Shown here in pieces: positions 19,910 to 31,945 of a stretch of DNA of 64,000 nt; positions within the stretch are counted from its first letter, which is position 1; every line of letters starts with the position of its first letter. Source of the stretch: Stutzerimonas urumqiensis (GTDB lineage Bacteria; Pseudomonadota; Gammaproteobacteria; Pseudomonadales; Pseudomonadaceae); assembly GCF_003640395.1 (NCBI RefSeq), contig NZ_RBZQ01000005.1:350710-414709 (forward strand), written 5' to 3'. The position numbers were made by a program, and so were the translations under genes. The notes under the pieces are model-generated. The model saw nothing but the letters and a program-made list of their open reading frames with translations. It was not told where the DNA came from and did no database searches.

Positions 19910-20695
19910 ATGAAAACCACTCAGTACGTCGCCCGCGAACCGGACGCGCGTGGCCACATCCACTACCCGGATGCCGAACATGCCGTCTGGCGGACGCTGA
20001 TCGAGCGCCAGCTCAAGGTGATCGAAGGCCGCGCCTGCCAGGAATATCTCGACGGCATCGAGCAGCTCGCCTTGCCGCACGACCGCATCCCGCAGCTCGG
20101 TGAAATCAACCGCGTGCTCGAAGCGAGCACCGGCTGGCAAGTGGCTCGGGTGCCGGCGCTGATCCCCTTCCAGACCTTCTTCGAGCTCTTGGCCAGCAAG
20201 CGATTCCCCGTCGCGACCTTCATCCGCACGCCCGAAGAGTTGGACTACCTGCAAGAGCCGGACATCTTCCATGAGATTTTCGGCCACTGCCCGCTGCTGA
20301 CGAACCCCTGGTTCGCCGAGTTCACCCACACCTACGGCCAGCTCGGCCTCAAGGCGACCAAGGAAGAGCGCGTGTACCTCGCGCGGCTGTACTGGATGAC
20401 CATCGAGTTCGGCCTCGTCGACACGCCGGCCGGACGCAAGATCTACGGCGGCGGCATCCTGTCGTCACCCAAGGAAACGGTCTACAGCCTGTCCGACGAA
20501 CCCGAGCACCAGCCGTTCGACCCGCTCGAAGCGATGCGCACGCCTTACCGGATCGACATCCTGCAGCCGCTGTATTTCGTGCTCCCCGAGCTGCACGCCC
20601 TGTTCGACGTCGCGCAGCAGGACATCATGGCGCTGGTACGCCGCGCCATGCAGCTGGGCCTGCACGCACCGAAGTTCCCGCCCAAGGCGGCGTAG
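19910..20695 (+). CDS. phhA: Phenylalanine 4-monooxygenase
   Basis: A 261-residue, non-haem iron, tetrahydrobiopterin-dependent hydroxylase that turns phenylalanine into tyrosine in the cytosol. The iron ligands are His121 and His126 (HEIFGH) and Glu166 (WMTIEFGL), the positions known for this bacterial family. It is the short bacterial form, with the catalytic domain and no regulatory domain. The start is fixed by AGGAGG 5 bases upstream. The TAG stop is the TAG of an inverted repeat (20692-20713). The next gene on the same strand, phhB, recycles its cofactor. Confidence 0.96.
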   Translation: MKTTQYVAREPDARGHIHYPDAEHAVWRTLIERQLKVIEGRACQEYLDGIEQLALPHDRIPQLGEINRVLEASTGWQVARVPALIPFQTFFELLASKRFPVATFIRTPEELDYLQEPDIFHEIFGHCPLLTNPWFAEFTHTYGQLGLKATKEERVYLARLYWMTIEFGLVDTPAGRKIYGGGILSSPKETVYSLSDEPEHQPFDPLEAMRTPYRIDILQPLYFVLPELHALFDVAQQDIMALVRRAMQLGLHAPKFPPKAA

Positions 20696-20815
20696 GGTGG
20701 GCTTCAGCCCACCAAAAGCCCGCGCGAGGGAACGAGCGCCGTGAAGCGGCCGGGCGTTCGTTGCCAAAGGCCTCCAGCGCCTCGCAACCCGAAGGTGGGC
20801 TGAAGCCCACCCTAC
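20692..20815. repeat. 22-base inverted repeat pair between phhA and phhB
   Basis: GTAGGGTGGGCTTCAGCCCACC at 20692-20713 is repeated exactly, inverted, at 20794-20815. Each copy is itself palindromic (GGTGGGCT..AGCCCACC). The TAG of the left copy is the phhA stop. In the transcript the copies could pair with each other or fold singly, and so affect phhB expression. Confidence 0.85.
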
Positions 20816-20891
20816 GGGGACCCAATCGCCAGCTCCCGTTTACCTACACTGGCTCACTATCTTCGATCTGAAAAACAGAAGGATCCGTACC

Positions 20892-21248
20892 ATGAATGCC
20901 CTGTCTCAATCCCACTGCGAAGCCTGCCGCGCCGACGCGCCGAAAGTCTCCGACGAGGAGCTGGCGGCGCTGATCAAGCAGATCCCCGACTGGAACATCG
21001 AGACCCGCGACGGCCATATGGAGCTGGAGAAGGTCTTCCTGTTCAAGAACTTCAAGCACGCGCTGGCCTTCACCAATGCCGTGGGCGAGATTGCCGAGGC
21101 CGAAGGCCATCACCCCGGCCTTTTGACCGAGTGGGGCAAGGTGACCGTGACCTGGTGGAGCCACTCGATCAAGGGCCTGCACCGCAACGACTTCATCATG
21201 GCCGCCCGTACCGATGAGGTCGCCGCCACGGCGGAGGGCCGCAAGTGA
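20892..21248 (+). CDS. phhB: Pterin-4a-carbinolamine dehydratase
   Basis: A 118-residue cytosolic enzyme that dehydrates 4a-hydroxytetrahydrobiopterin and so regenerates the PhhA cofactor. The family core is [30 protein letters not shown] (about residues 74-103), with the conserved histidine pair in EGHHP and the catalytic histidine in WWSHS. The N-terminal [15 protein letters not shown] is typical of pseudomonad copies. It overlaps the phhC start, so the two are surely co-transcribed. Confidence 0.95.
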   Translation: MNALSQSHCEACRADAPKVSDEELAALIKQIPDWNIETRDGHMELEKVFLFKNFKHALAFTNAVGEIAEAEGHHPGLLTEWGKVTVTWWSHSIKGLHRNDFIMAARTDEVAATAEGRK

Positions 21249-22435
21249 AGCAGTTCGACGCCGTTGCGCGCGTGCCGGGCGACCCGATTCTCGGCCTGAT
21301 GGAAACCTTCCGTGCCGATCCCAACCCGGCGAAGCTGGACCTCGGCGTCGGCGTCTACCGCGACGCCTTCGGGCTCACGCCCGTGCTCGCCGCGGTGAAG
21401 CAGGCCGAGCAACGGCTGGTCGATCAGGAGTCGACCAAGGCCTACGTCGGCGGCCACGGCGATGCCGATTTCGGCAAGCAGGTAACGCGCCTGGTGCTCG
21501 GTGACGACGCGGCGCTCCTTCAGCGCGCCGGGATGACGCAAACGCCCGGCGGCACCGGCGCGCTCAGGCTGGCCGGGGATTTCATCGCGACGTGCCTGCC
21601 CGGCCGCCGCATCTGGCTGAGCGACCCGACCTGGCCGATCCACGAGACGCTGTTCGCCGCGGCCGGCCTGTCCGTCGCGCACTACCCGTACGTCGGTGCC
21701 GACAACCGACTCGACGTCCCTGCGATGCTGGCGACGCTCAACGAGGTTCCCATCGGCGACGTGGTGCTGCTGCACGCCTGCTGCCATAACCCGACCGGGT
21801 TCGACCTCGCCCCGGAGGACTGGCGACAGGTGCTGGACATCGTGCGCTCGCGGGAGCTGTTGCCGCTGTTCGACCTCGCCTACCAGGGCTTCGGCGATGG
21901 CCTGGAGCAGGATGCCTACGCCGTCCGGCTGTTCACCGAAGCGCTGCCGGAAGTGCTGGTCACCAGCTCCTGTTCGAAGAATTTCGGGCTCTACCGCGAG
22001 CGCACCGGCGGCCTGCTGGTGATCGCGAGCAACCCCGACGCGCTCGCCGCCGTTCGCAGCCAGTTGGCCTCGCTGGCACGCAACCTGTGGTCGACGCCGC
22101 CCAATCACGGCGCTGCCGTGGTCGCGACGATCCTTGCCGACGAGCACCTGCGCGCTTGCTGGCAAGAGGAGCTGGAAGGCATGCGCCAGCGTATCGTGAC
22201 CTTGCGCCATGGCCTGGTGAAGGCGCTCGAGCCCTACGGATTGAGCGAAGGTTTCGCGCATATCGCCGAGCAACGCGGGATGTTCTCCTACACCGGGCTC
22301 ACCGCCGAACAGGTCCGCCGGCTGCGCGCCGAAGACGCCGTCTACCTGCTCGAAACCGGGCGCGCCAACGTGGCCGGGCTGGACGCCGAACGACTGGATG
22401 CCCTCGCCCGTTCGATCGCACGCGTGGTGCGCTGA
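21245..22435 (+). CDS. phhC: Aromatic amino acid aminotransferase
   Basis: A 396-residue PLP enzyme, class I fold, that transaminates tyrosine/phenylalanine with 2-oxoglutarate and completes the phh pathway to 4-hydroxyphenylpyruvate. The PLP lysine is Lys245 in [13 protein letters not shown]. The C-terminal substrate-binding arginine lies in [11 protein letters not shown]. The GTG start overlaps the phhB stop by four bases (GTGA), so translation is probably coupled. It shares overall layout with the aminotransferase at 24916-26112, the other side of uvrB, and may be an old duplicate of it. Confidence 0.9.
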   Translation: MKQFDAVARVPGDPILGLMETFRADPNPAKLDLGVGVYRDAFGLTPVLAAVKQAEQRLVDQESTKAYVGGHGDADFGKQVTRLVLGDDAALLQRAGMTQTPGGTGALRLAGDFIATCLPGRRIWLSDPTWPIHETLFAAAGLSVAHYPYVGADNRLDVPAMLATLNEVPIGDVVLLHACCHNPTGFDLAPEDWRQVLDIVRSRELLPLFDLAYQGFGDGLEQDAYAVRLFTEALPEVLVTSSCSKNFGLYRERTGGLLVIASNPDALAAVRSQLASLARNLWSTPPNHGAAVVATILADEHLRACWQEELEGMRQRIVTLRHGLVKALEPYGLSEGFAHIAEQRGMFSYTGLTAEQVRRLRAEDAVYLLETGRANVAGLDAERLDALARSIARVVR

Positions 22436-22517
22436 CGAGCCCCGCATCTGGCGCGATCTGCGACCGCCGCTTCTGGCGGTCGCTGCCGTTCGCGCTGGAC
22501 GATGGCCGCCGGTGGCA

Positions 22518-24533
<2,016 letters not shown>

Positions 24534-24915
24534 CGATACCTCTCATGCAAAGGCGCGGTCATGCAAAGGCGCGGACCGATGCCTGGCGGACGGAACCCGG
24601 CGCAGGGTCGAATCGCACGGCGGAGAAACCGCACGACGAGCCGCCCGATGACCGCATAAATAGCCGGCCCACGTCTCGCAGCAGGCAGACATGGCCGCTA
24701 TACTACCGCCCCGTTTGAGCACCGCCCCAGCACCGGGCAGGCGTGCAGACGCACAGGCCGCGAACGCTGATTCGCGGGCCGTTGAAACCTTGGCGATTTC
24801 CCCTTTATGAGGGTCCTGCCACCGATTTCAACCCTGACGCGCAGCATCTCGCCGAACGGTCGATCGCTTCCGGGTGTTGCCCGCTTCTCCACCCTCATCT
24901 TCGAGCCCTGCCCCC
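24534..24915. other. Divergent control region between uvrB and the aminotransferase gene
   Basis: No gene is seen. TCATGCAAAGGCGCGG is tandemly duplicated at 24543-24558 and 24559-24574, nine bases from uvrB. A TATACT at 24699-24704 could be a -10 box for the plus-strand aminotransferase gene (leader of about 200 bases), but no good -35 box is visible. I found no convincing LexA box. Confidence 0.4.
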
Positions 24916-26112
24916 ATGAGTTTATTCTCTGCTGTCGAAATGGCGCCGCGCGACCCGATCCTCGGCCTCAACGAAGCCTTCAATGCCGACCCGCGGCCGA
25001 ACAAGGTCAACCTGGGCGTGGGCGTCTACTACAACGAAGAAGGCCGCGTGCCGCTGCTACGCGCGGTCGTCGAAGCGGAGAAGGCCCGTCTCGCCGCCCA
25101 GGCGCCGCGCGGCTACCTGCCGATCGAAGGGATCGCCGCCTACGACGCCGCCGTCCAGAAGATGCTGTTCGGCGCCGACTCCAGCCTGCTGGCCGATGGC
25201 CGCGTGGTGACCACGCAAGCGCTCGGCGGCACCGGCGCCCTGAAGGTCGGTGCGGACTTCATCAAGCGTGTGCTTCCCGACAGCATCGTGGCCATCAGCG
25301 ACCCGAGCTGGGAGAACCACCGTGCCCTGTTCGAGAACGCCGGGTTCGCCGTCCATAACTACCGCTACTACGATGCCGCCACCCGCGGCGTCGACAGCGC
25401 CGGGATGCTCGAGGACCTGCGCCAGCTGCCGGCGCGCTCGGTCATCGTGCTGCATGCCTGCTGCCACAACCCGACCGGCGTCGACCTGACCCTGGACGAC
25501 TGGAAGGCCGTGGTCGAGGTCCTCAAGGAGCGCGACCACGTGCCCTTCCTCGACATCGCCTACCAGGGCTTCGGCGACGGCATCGAGGAAGACGCCGCCG
25601 CGGTGCGCCTGTTCGCCGAGGCCGGGCTGTCGTTCTTCGTGTCCAGCTCGTTCTCCAAATCCTTCTCGCTGTACGGCGAGCGGGTCGGCGCCCTGTCGAT
25701 CGTCACCGCCAGCCGCGAGGAGTCGGCACGCGTGCTGTCGCAGGTCAAGCGCGTGATCCGCACCAACTACTCCAACCCGCCGACCCACGGCGCCACCATC
25801 GTTGCCAGCGTACTGTCGAGCACCGAACTGCGCGCCCTGTGGGAAGAGGAACTGGGTGAAATGCGCAACCGCATCCACGAGATGCGCGTGGCGATGGTCG
25901 AACAACTGCGCGCCAAGGGCGCCCGCCAGGACTTCAGCTTCGTCAGCCGTCAGCGCGGCATGTTCTCGTACTCCGGCCTGACCGCCGAGCAAGTCGACGC
26001 CCTGCGGGAGCGGTTCGGGGTCTACGCGGTCGGTACCGGACGCATCTGCGCCGCTGCGCTGAATCGCCGCAACCTCGACTACATCACCGACGCGATCGTG
26101 CAGATCCTGTGA
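24916..26112 (+). CDS. tyrB: Aspartate/tyrosine-type amino acid aminotransferase
   Basis: A 398-residue class I PLP aminotransferase of the aspartate/aromatic subgroup. It begins MSLFSAVEMAPRDPILGLNEAF and has the PLP lysine Lys248 in SSSFSKSFSLYGERVG. The C-terminal YAVGTGRICAAALN supplies the substrate arginine. The pairing of uvrB and this gene, divergently transcribed, is common in pseudomonads. It probably serves aspartate, phenylalanine and tyrosine synthesis, while the nearby phhC serves catabolism; this split is inference. The ATG at 24916 is chosen by homology of the N-terminus; the ribosome site is weak (GAGCCCTGCCCCC). Confidence 0.87.
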   Translation: MSLFSAVEMAPRDPILGLNEAFNADPRPNKVNLGVGVYYNEEGRVPLLRAVVEAEKARLAAQAPRGYLPIEGIAAYDAAVQKMLFGADSSLLADGRVVTTQALGGTGALKVGADFIKRVLPDSIVAISDPSWENHRALFENAGFAVHNYRYYDAATRGVDSAGMLEDLRQLPARSVIVLHACCHNPTGVDLTLDDWKAVVEVLKERDHVPFLDIAYQGFGDGIEEDAAAVRLFAEAGLSFFVSSSFSKSFSLYGERVGALSIVTASREESARVLSQVKRVIRTNYSNPPTHGATIVASVLSSTELRALWEEELGEMRNRIHEMRVAMVEQLRAKGARQDFSFVSRQRGMFSYSGLTAEQVDALRERFGVYAVGTGRICAAALNRRNLDYITDAIVQIL

Positions 26113-26163
26113 TCGCCTCGGGGTTGACTTCTCCTTTCTAAACAGTAGGATGCGCTCCGTTGT

Positions 26164-26239
26164 TCCGCGATAGCTCAGTCGGTAGAGCAAATGACTGTTA
26201 ATCATTGGGTCCCTGGTTCGAGTCCAGGTCGCGGAGCCA
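26164..26239 (+). tRNA. tRNA-Asn (anticodon GTT)
   Basis: 76 bases with a full cloverleaf. The acceptor stem is TCCGCGA / TCGCGGA with an encoded CCA end. The D arm is AGCTCAGTCGGTAGAGC, the anticodon loop is CTGTTAA with GTT at 26197-26199, and the T arm is CCTGGTTCGAGTCCAGG. A terminator follows directly. Confidence 0.97.
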
Positions 26240-26245
26240 ACTTCC

Positions 26246-26276
26246 AAGCCCCGAGGTGAAAACCCGGGGCTTTTTT
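26246..26276 (+). terminator. Intrinsic terminator after tRNA-Asn
   Basis: Stem AAGCCCCG / CGGGGCTT followed by a run of T residues (26271-26276). Confidence 0.85.
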
Positions 26277-26868
26277 ATTGCCTCCTTCGTAGTTCTCGTA
26301 GGGCGGATTCAGGAGCGCAGCGAACAATCCGCCAGTGCCACCTCCGCGTACCGGTGCATTGCTTCGCGAATGCACCCTACGGCTGGGCGGGCGTTCGCGC
26401 CTCGCCCCTGCGCCAACGGCTCAGCACAGCTCACCTGTAGGAGCCAGCTTGCTGGCGATCCGGGCAGCGGACTCACGGCTCGCAGCAGGCCCGGCACTCG
26501 GTACATCGGTGGGTTGGAGATCATTACAGCTATTAGGCACGTCAGCATTGTGCATAACCTGATCGCCAGCAAGCTGGCTCCTACGGACTCCCCTGTTCGC
26601 ATGGCGGGGCGGTATGCCCTACCGGCAGGTGTCCGCGAGCCGAAGCAGGCATCGACGGATCACTCCACCGCGCGAGGCACCTTCAGGCTCACCTTTCCTT
26701 GCCCAGCGACGTAAGACGGATCCAGGAGCGCGCGAACCATCCGCCTGGGCCACCAATGCCGCCTCCGCACCGGTGCATCGCTTCGCGAATGCACCCTACG
26801 GCTGGCCGACGATGACCAGAAAACGAAACGCCGGCATTCAGCCGGCGTTTCTTACCTGCGGGGCCCGA
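26277..26868. other. Repeat-filled spacer of about 590 bases
   Basis: No gene is seen. Elements in order: a GGCGGATT-type repeat (26298-26333), a GGTGCATT palindrome (26353-26376), a REP pair (26437-26460 and inverted 26562-26585), a GACGGATC-type repeat (26711-26745) and a GGTGCATC palindrome (26772-26795). Just before the next gene's end, CGCCGGCATTCAGCCGGCG (26831-26849) forms a hairpin; on the minus strand it is followed by TTTCGTTTTC, so it may terminate that gene. Confidence 0.75.
26437..26585. repeat. Perfect inverted pair of a 24-base REP-like element
   Basis: The element at 26437-26460 (GTAGGAGCCAGCTTGCTGG...) reappears exactly as its reverse complement at 26562-26585, about 100 bases apart, like a BIME doublet. 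A third identical copy is at 18408-18431. Confidence 0.85.
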
Positions 26869-27318
26869 TCAGCTGGCGCGTGCCATGTCGCGCAGGGCTT
26901 TCACCTGATCGTGATTGCGCAGCACGCCCTGGTACTGCTTTTCGACGACCAACCGGATGTTGGCGGGCAGGTCTTTCTCGAGGGCTTCTTTGTAGCGCTT
27001 CTTGGCGACGTCTTCGCCGCGTTCGCATTCGTTGAGGATGGCCTTGTCGTCCTTGCCGGTCAGGGCGGATTTGAGGTCGACCCAGCGACGATGCAGCTCG
27101 CCGGCCGTGCTGGCGTCGTCTTCCGGCTTGCCGCCGAGGGAGCGGACCAGTTGCTGCAACTCGGTGGCGGCGCTGGCGCACTCCTGGGCGCGCTGCGTCA
27201 TGGTGGTCTTGAGGCTGGGGTCTTTCAGGTCTTCGGCGCAGTCACGGAAGCCCTTTTCGCCGTCGAGGCTGGTTTCGATCAGGTCGTTCAATACCTTGAT
27301 GGTGTCTTTGGTATCCAT
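26869..27318 (-). CDS. PA2169-family four-helix-bundle protein (DUF2383)
   Basis: A 149-residue soluble, helical, ferritin-like protein. It begins MDTKDTIKVLNDLIETSLDGEKGFRDCAEDL, the recognisable start of the PA2169/DUF2383 family. Acidic helices such as ATELQQLVRSLGGKPEDD and NECERGEDVAKKRYKEALEKD follow. The family is often stress- or stationary-phase-induced; its biochemical role is not settled. The start is supported by GAGGAAAG about 6 bases upstream. It is divergent from the TetR gene. Confidence 0.82.
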   Translation of the reverse strand: MDTKDTIKVLNDLIETSLDGEKGFRDCAEDLKDPSLKTTMTQRAQECASAATELQQLVRSLGGKPEDDASTAGELHRRWVDLKSALTGKDDKAILNECERGEDVAKKRYKEALEKDLPANIRLVVEKQYQGVLRNHDQVKALRDMARAS

Positions 27319-27504
27319 CTCGCTTTCCTCCGAGGGTTCGAACACACGGCCGGCATCGCGGCCACCTGTCTTACCCGACAGGCCGGGTCGCCAGTCAGTT
27401 CCGCCTACCGGACGGGCGAACCCTCTGCCTTGAGCGGCGCGGAAGCCCGGTGCTAGCATGCCGCGTCCGCCACCGACCCGGTGGCCGCGAACCCGAAAGG
27501 CCCC

Positions 27505-28137
27505 ATGTCGAGCATCCGTGAGCGTAACCAAGAGCTGATCCTGCGAGCTGCCAGCGAAGAGTTCGCCGAGAAGGGCTTCGCCGCCACCAAGACCAGTGAC
27601 ATCGCCCAGCGCGCCGGGCTGCCCAAGCCCAACGTCTACTACTACTTCAAGTCGAAGGAAAACCTCTACCGCGAGGTGCTCGAGACCATCATCGAGCCGC
27701 TGCTGGACGCCGCCGAGCCGTTCAACCAGCCGGGCGAACCGGGCGATGTCCTGCGCGCGTTCATTCGCGCCAAGATCCGCATCTCACGCGATCACGCCTG
27801 CGCTTCGAAGGTCTTCGCCAACGAGATCATGCACGGCGCTCCGCACCTGTCGCACGAGCGCGTCGCGCAGCTCAACGCGCAAGCCAACCACAACATTGCC
27901 CGCCTGCAAGGCTGGATCGACGAAGGACTGATGGCGCCGATCGATCCGCGCCACCTGATGTTCAGCATCTGGGCTGCGACCCAGACCTACGCCGATTTCG
28001 ATTGGCAGATCACCACCGTCACCGGCAAAGCCTCGCTGGACGACTCGGACTACGAAGCCGCCGCCGAGACCATCATCCGGCTGGTTCTCAAGGGCTGCGA
28101 GATCCGGGAGCGCGCCGCTCAGCCGGTTTCCCAATAG
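27505..28137 (+). CDS. TetR-family transcriptional regulator, RutR-like
   Basis: A 210-residue repressor-type protein. An N-terminal helix-turn-helix (ILRAASEEFAEKGFAATKTSDIAQRAGLPKPNVYYYFKSKENLY, about residues 13-56) precedes a ligand domain. The C-terminal part (CASKVFANEIMHGAP..., MFSIWAATQTYADFDWQI) resembles RutR/YcdC-type regulators, some of which sense pyrimidines or related catabolites. I chose the ATG at 27505 because GAAAGG lies 5 bases upstream. It lies near the glyoxylate operon, and glyoxylate is the end product of purine breakdown, so a link to nucleobase catabolism is possible but unproven. Its end overlaps the end of the LysR gene by 19 bases. Confidence 0.82.
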   Translation: MSSIRERNQELILRAASEEFAEKGFAATKTSDIAQRAGLPKPNVYYYFKSKENLYREVLETIIEPLLDAAEPFNQPGEPGDVLRAFIRAKIRISRDHACASKVFANEIMHGAPHLSHERVAQLNAQANHNIARLQGWIDEGLMAPIDPRHLMFSIWAATQTYADFDWQITTVTGKASLDDSDYEAAAETIIRLVLKGCEIRERAAQPVSQ

Positions 28138-29027
28138 CCGGGCGCGTTGTAGATCGCCTTGAGGTGATCGATGAAGAACCGGACCTTCGCCGGTAGATAG
28201 CGCTGCTGCGGGTAGACCGCCTGGATGTCGTATGCCGGCAAGGCGTACTCGTCGAGCACGGTGATCAGCTCGCCCCGCTTCAGCGCCGCCTGGATCTCCC
28301 AGGTCGAGCGCCAGCCGATGCCCAACCCCTGCTTGACCCAGTCGAACAGCAGCTCGCCATCGTTGCAATCCAGGTTGCCGGCCACGCGGATCGCGACCTG
28401 CCGGCCGTCGCGCAGGAAGGTCCAGCCGCGCTGCTGCCCACCCTGCAGGTTGAAGGCCAGGCAGTTGTGCTGGGTCAGCGCCTCCAGCGTCCGCGGCGTG
28501 CCGTGCACGGCGAAGTAGCCGGGCGAGCCGCAGACCACCCGGCGATTGGGGAACAGCTTGAGCGCCACGTAGTTGGGGTCGGTGACCTCGCCGATGCGGA
28601 TGCCCATGTCATAGCCGTGGCGAACCAGGTCGACCACGCTGTCGGTGAAGTTGAACGACAGCTGCACATCGGGAAACCGCGCCTGGAACGCCGGTGCGTG
28701 CGGCCCGACATGGCGTCGCCCGAACGCCGCCGGCGCCGACACCACCAGGTGCCCGCGCACCGCCGTGCGGTGTTCGCCGATGCTCGCATCGACCTCGTCG
28801 AACTCGCGTAGCAGCCCGCGGGCGCGCTCCAGGTATTGCTCACCGAGGTCAGTGAGCGACAGCCCGCGCGTGGAGCGATGCATCAGCTTGACGCCCAGGT
28901 GGCGCTCCAGCGCGTCGAGCCGTCGACCCATGACCACCGGTGTCACCCCTTCCTTGAGCGCAGCGGCGGCGAAGCTGCCGCTCTCGGCGACCAGCACGAA
29001 GCTGCGCAGCGTGGTGTAACGGTCCAT
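28119..29027 (-). CDS. LysR-family transcriptional regulator, divergent from gcl
   Basis: A 302-residue LysR regulator. The winged helix-turn-helix occupies about residues 1-60 (LRSFVLVAESGSFAAAALKEGVTPVVMGRRLDALERHLGVKL) and the effector domain follows. The C-terminal stretch YLPAKVRFFIDHL is typical of the subgroup. The ATG at 29027 (MDRYTTLRSF) is chosen because LysR proteins start there. It is transcribed away from gcl with a 114-base gap, the usual layout for a LysR protein that controls its divergent operon, so it is the best candidate regulator of gcl-hyi-glxR-ttuD-pyk. Confidence 0.87.
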   Translation of the reverse strand: MDRYTTLRSFVLVAESGSFAAAALKEGVTPVVMGRRLDALERHLGVKLMHRSTRGLSLTDLGEQYLERARGLLREFDEVDASIGEHRTAVRGHLVVSAPAAFGRRHVGPHAPAFQARFPDVQLSFNFTDSVVDLVRHGYDMGIRIGEVTDPNYVALKLFPNRRVVCGSPGYFAVHGTPRTLEALTQHNCLAFNLQGGQQRGWTFLRDGRQVAIRVAGNLDCNDGELLFDWVKQGLGIGWRSTWEIQAALKRGELITVLDEYALPAYDIQAVYPQQRYLPAKVRFFIDHLKAIYNAPGYWETG

Positions 29028-29119
29028 TCGATACCTCAGGTATTGGCAGAACTGAAGTCTCGGCCAATTCCGTCCCGCATTCCAGCCCGTCATGCTTCAG
29101 CCACATAGAAAAGCTATCG

Positions 29120-29127
29120 AATAAAAA
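29120..29127 (+). promoter_or_regulatory. Possible Crc/Hfq CA motif before gcl
   Basis: AATAAAAA fits AAnAAnAA and directly precedes the ribosome site CAGGAG of gcl. An A-rich leader alone could give the same pattern. Confidence 0.35.
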
Positions 29128-29141
29128 CAGGAGCTAGTGTC

Positions 29142-30917
<1,776 letters not shown>

Positions 30918-30928
30918 CGCAACCGCAG

Positions 30929-30990
30929 GGTGGATGTCGCCAAGCGCATCCACCGCCTCCCAGGTGGAAGACCCTGCGCGGTTTTCCACC
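30929..30990 (+). repeat. Two hairpins between gcl and hyi
   Basis: GGTGGATG / CATCCACC (30929-30954) and GGTGGAA / TTCCACC (30963-30990) are adjacent stem-loops of the repeat type also seen at 6432-6459. They might adjust the ratio of gcl to hyi transcripts. Confidence 0.6.
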
Positions 30991-31030
30991 GGGTGGCCAT
31001 CACCCTACGTCTGAACCGAGGAGCCCTACC

Positions 31031-31813
31031 ATGCCCCGTTTTGCTGCCAACCTGTCGATGCTGTTCACCGAAGTCGACTTCCTGGACCGCTTCGCCGCTG
31101 CCGCCAAGGCCGGCTTCACTGGCGCCGAATACCTGTTCCCCTATGACTTCCCTGCCGAAACCATCCAGCAGCAGCTGAAGAACAACGGCCTCGAGCAGGT
31201 GCTGTTCAACCTGCCGGCCGGCGACTGGGCCAAGGGCGAGCGCGGCATCGCCTGCCATCCCGATCGCGTCGAGGAATTCCGTACGGGCGTCGACACCGCC
31301 ATCGCCTACGCCAAGGTGCTGGGCAACACGCAGATCAACTGCCTGGCCGGCATCCGCCCGCAGGGTGTCGATTGCGCGACCGTCGAGAAGACCTTCGTCG
31401 ACAACCTCAAGTACGCCGCCGACAAGCTCCAGGCCGCCGGCATCCGCCTGGTCATGGAGATGATCAATACCCGCGACATCCCAGGCTTCTACCTGACCAC
31501 CACGAAGCAGGCCCTGGACATCCGCGAAAAGGTCGGCAGCGCCAACCTGTTCCTGCAGTACGACATCTACCACATGCAAATCATGGAAGGTGACCTGGCG
31601 CGCACGCTGGAAAGCCAGTTCGCCGTGATCAACCACGTGCAGCTCGCCGACAACCCCGGCCGCCACGAGCCAGGCACCGGCGAGATCAACTACCGGTTCC
31701 TCTTCGAGCACCTGGATCGCCTCGGCTACCAGGGCTGGGTCGGCTGCGAATACAAGCCGGCCACCAGCACCGAGGCCGGCCTCGGCTGGATGAAGAGCCA
31801 CAACGCACTCTGA
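31031..31813 (+). CDS. hyi: Hydroxypyruvate isomerase
   Basis: A 260-residue TIM-barrel isomerase that interconverts hydroxypyruvate and tartronate semialdehyde. It begins MPRFAANLSMLFTEVDFLDRF, typical of Hyi. Metal-binding residues of the AP-endonuclease-2-like barrel are visible: Glu in LVMEMINT, Asp/His in LQYDIYHMQ, and Glu in VGCEYKP. The family's usual length is about 258. It follows gcl by about 110 bases with two hairpins between. Bases 31814-31945 after it hold only REP-like repeats. Confidence 0.95.
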   Translation: MPRFAANLSMLFTEVDFLDRFAAAAKAGFTGAEYLFPYDFPAETIQQQLKNNGLEQVLFNLPAGDWAKGERGIACHPDRVEEFRTGVDTAIAYAKVLGNTQINCLAGIRPQGVDCATVEKTFVDNLKYAADKLQAAGIRLVMEMINTRDIPGFYLTTTKQALDIREKVGSANLFLQYDIYHMQIMEGDLARTLESQFAVINHVQLADNPGRHEPGTGEINYRFLFEHLDRLGYQGWVGCEYKPATSTEAGLGWMKSHNAL

Positions 31814-31822
31814 GCCAACCCT

Positions 31823-31900
31823 GTAGGAGCGAGCTTGCTCGCGAAAGGGAACGCAGCAGCGCCAGCTCGATTGGCCCATGGCGGGCAAACCCGCCCCTAC
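31823..31900. repeat. REP-like palindromes between hyi and glxR
   Basis: GTAGGAGCGAGCTTGCTCGC begins at 31823, and the related inverted form GCGGGCAAACCCGCCCCTAC is at 31881-31900. They lie inside the operon without interrupting a gene. Confidence 0.75.
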
Positions 31901-31945
31901 AGCAACCGCGTCGCCTGACGCAGACCACGACAAGAGGATGTTCTC

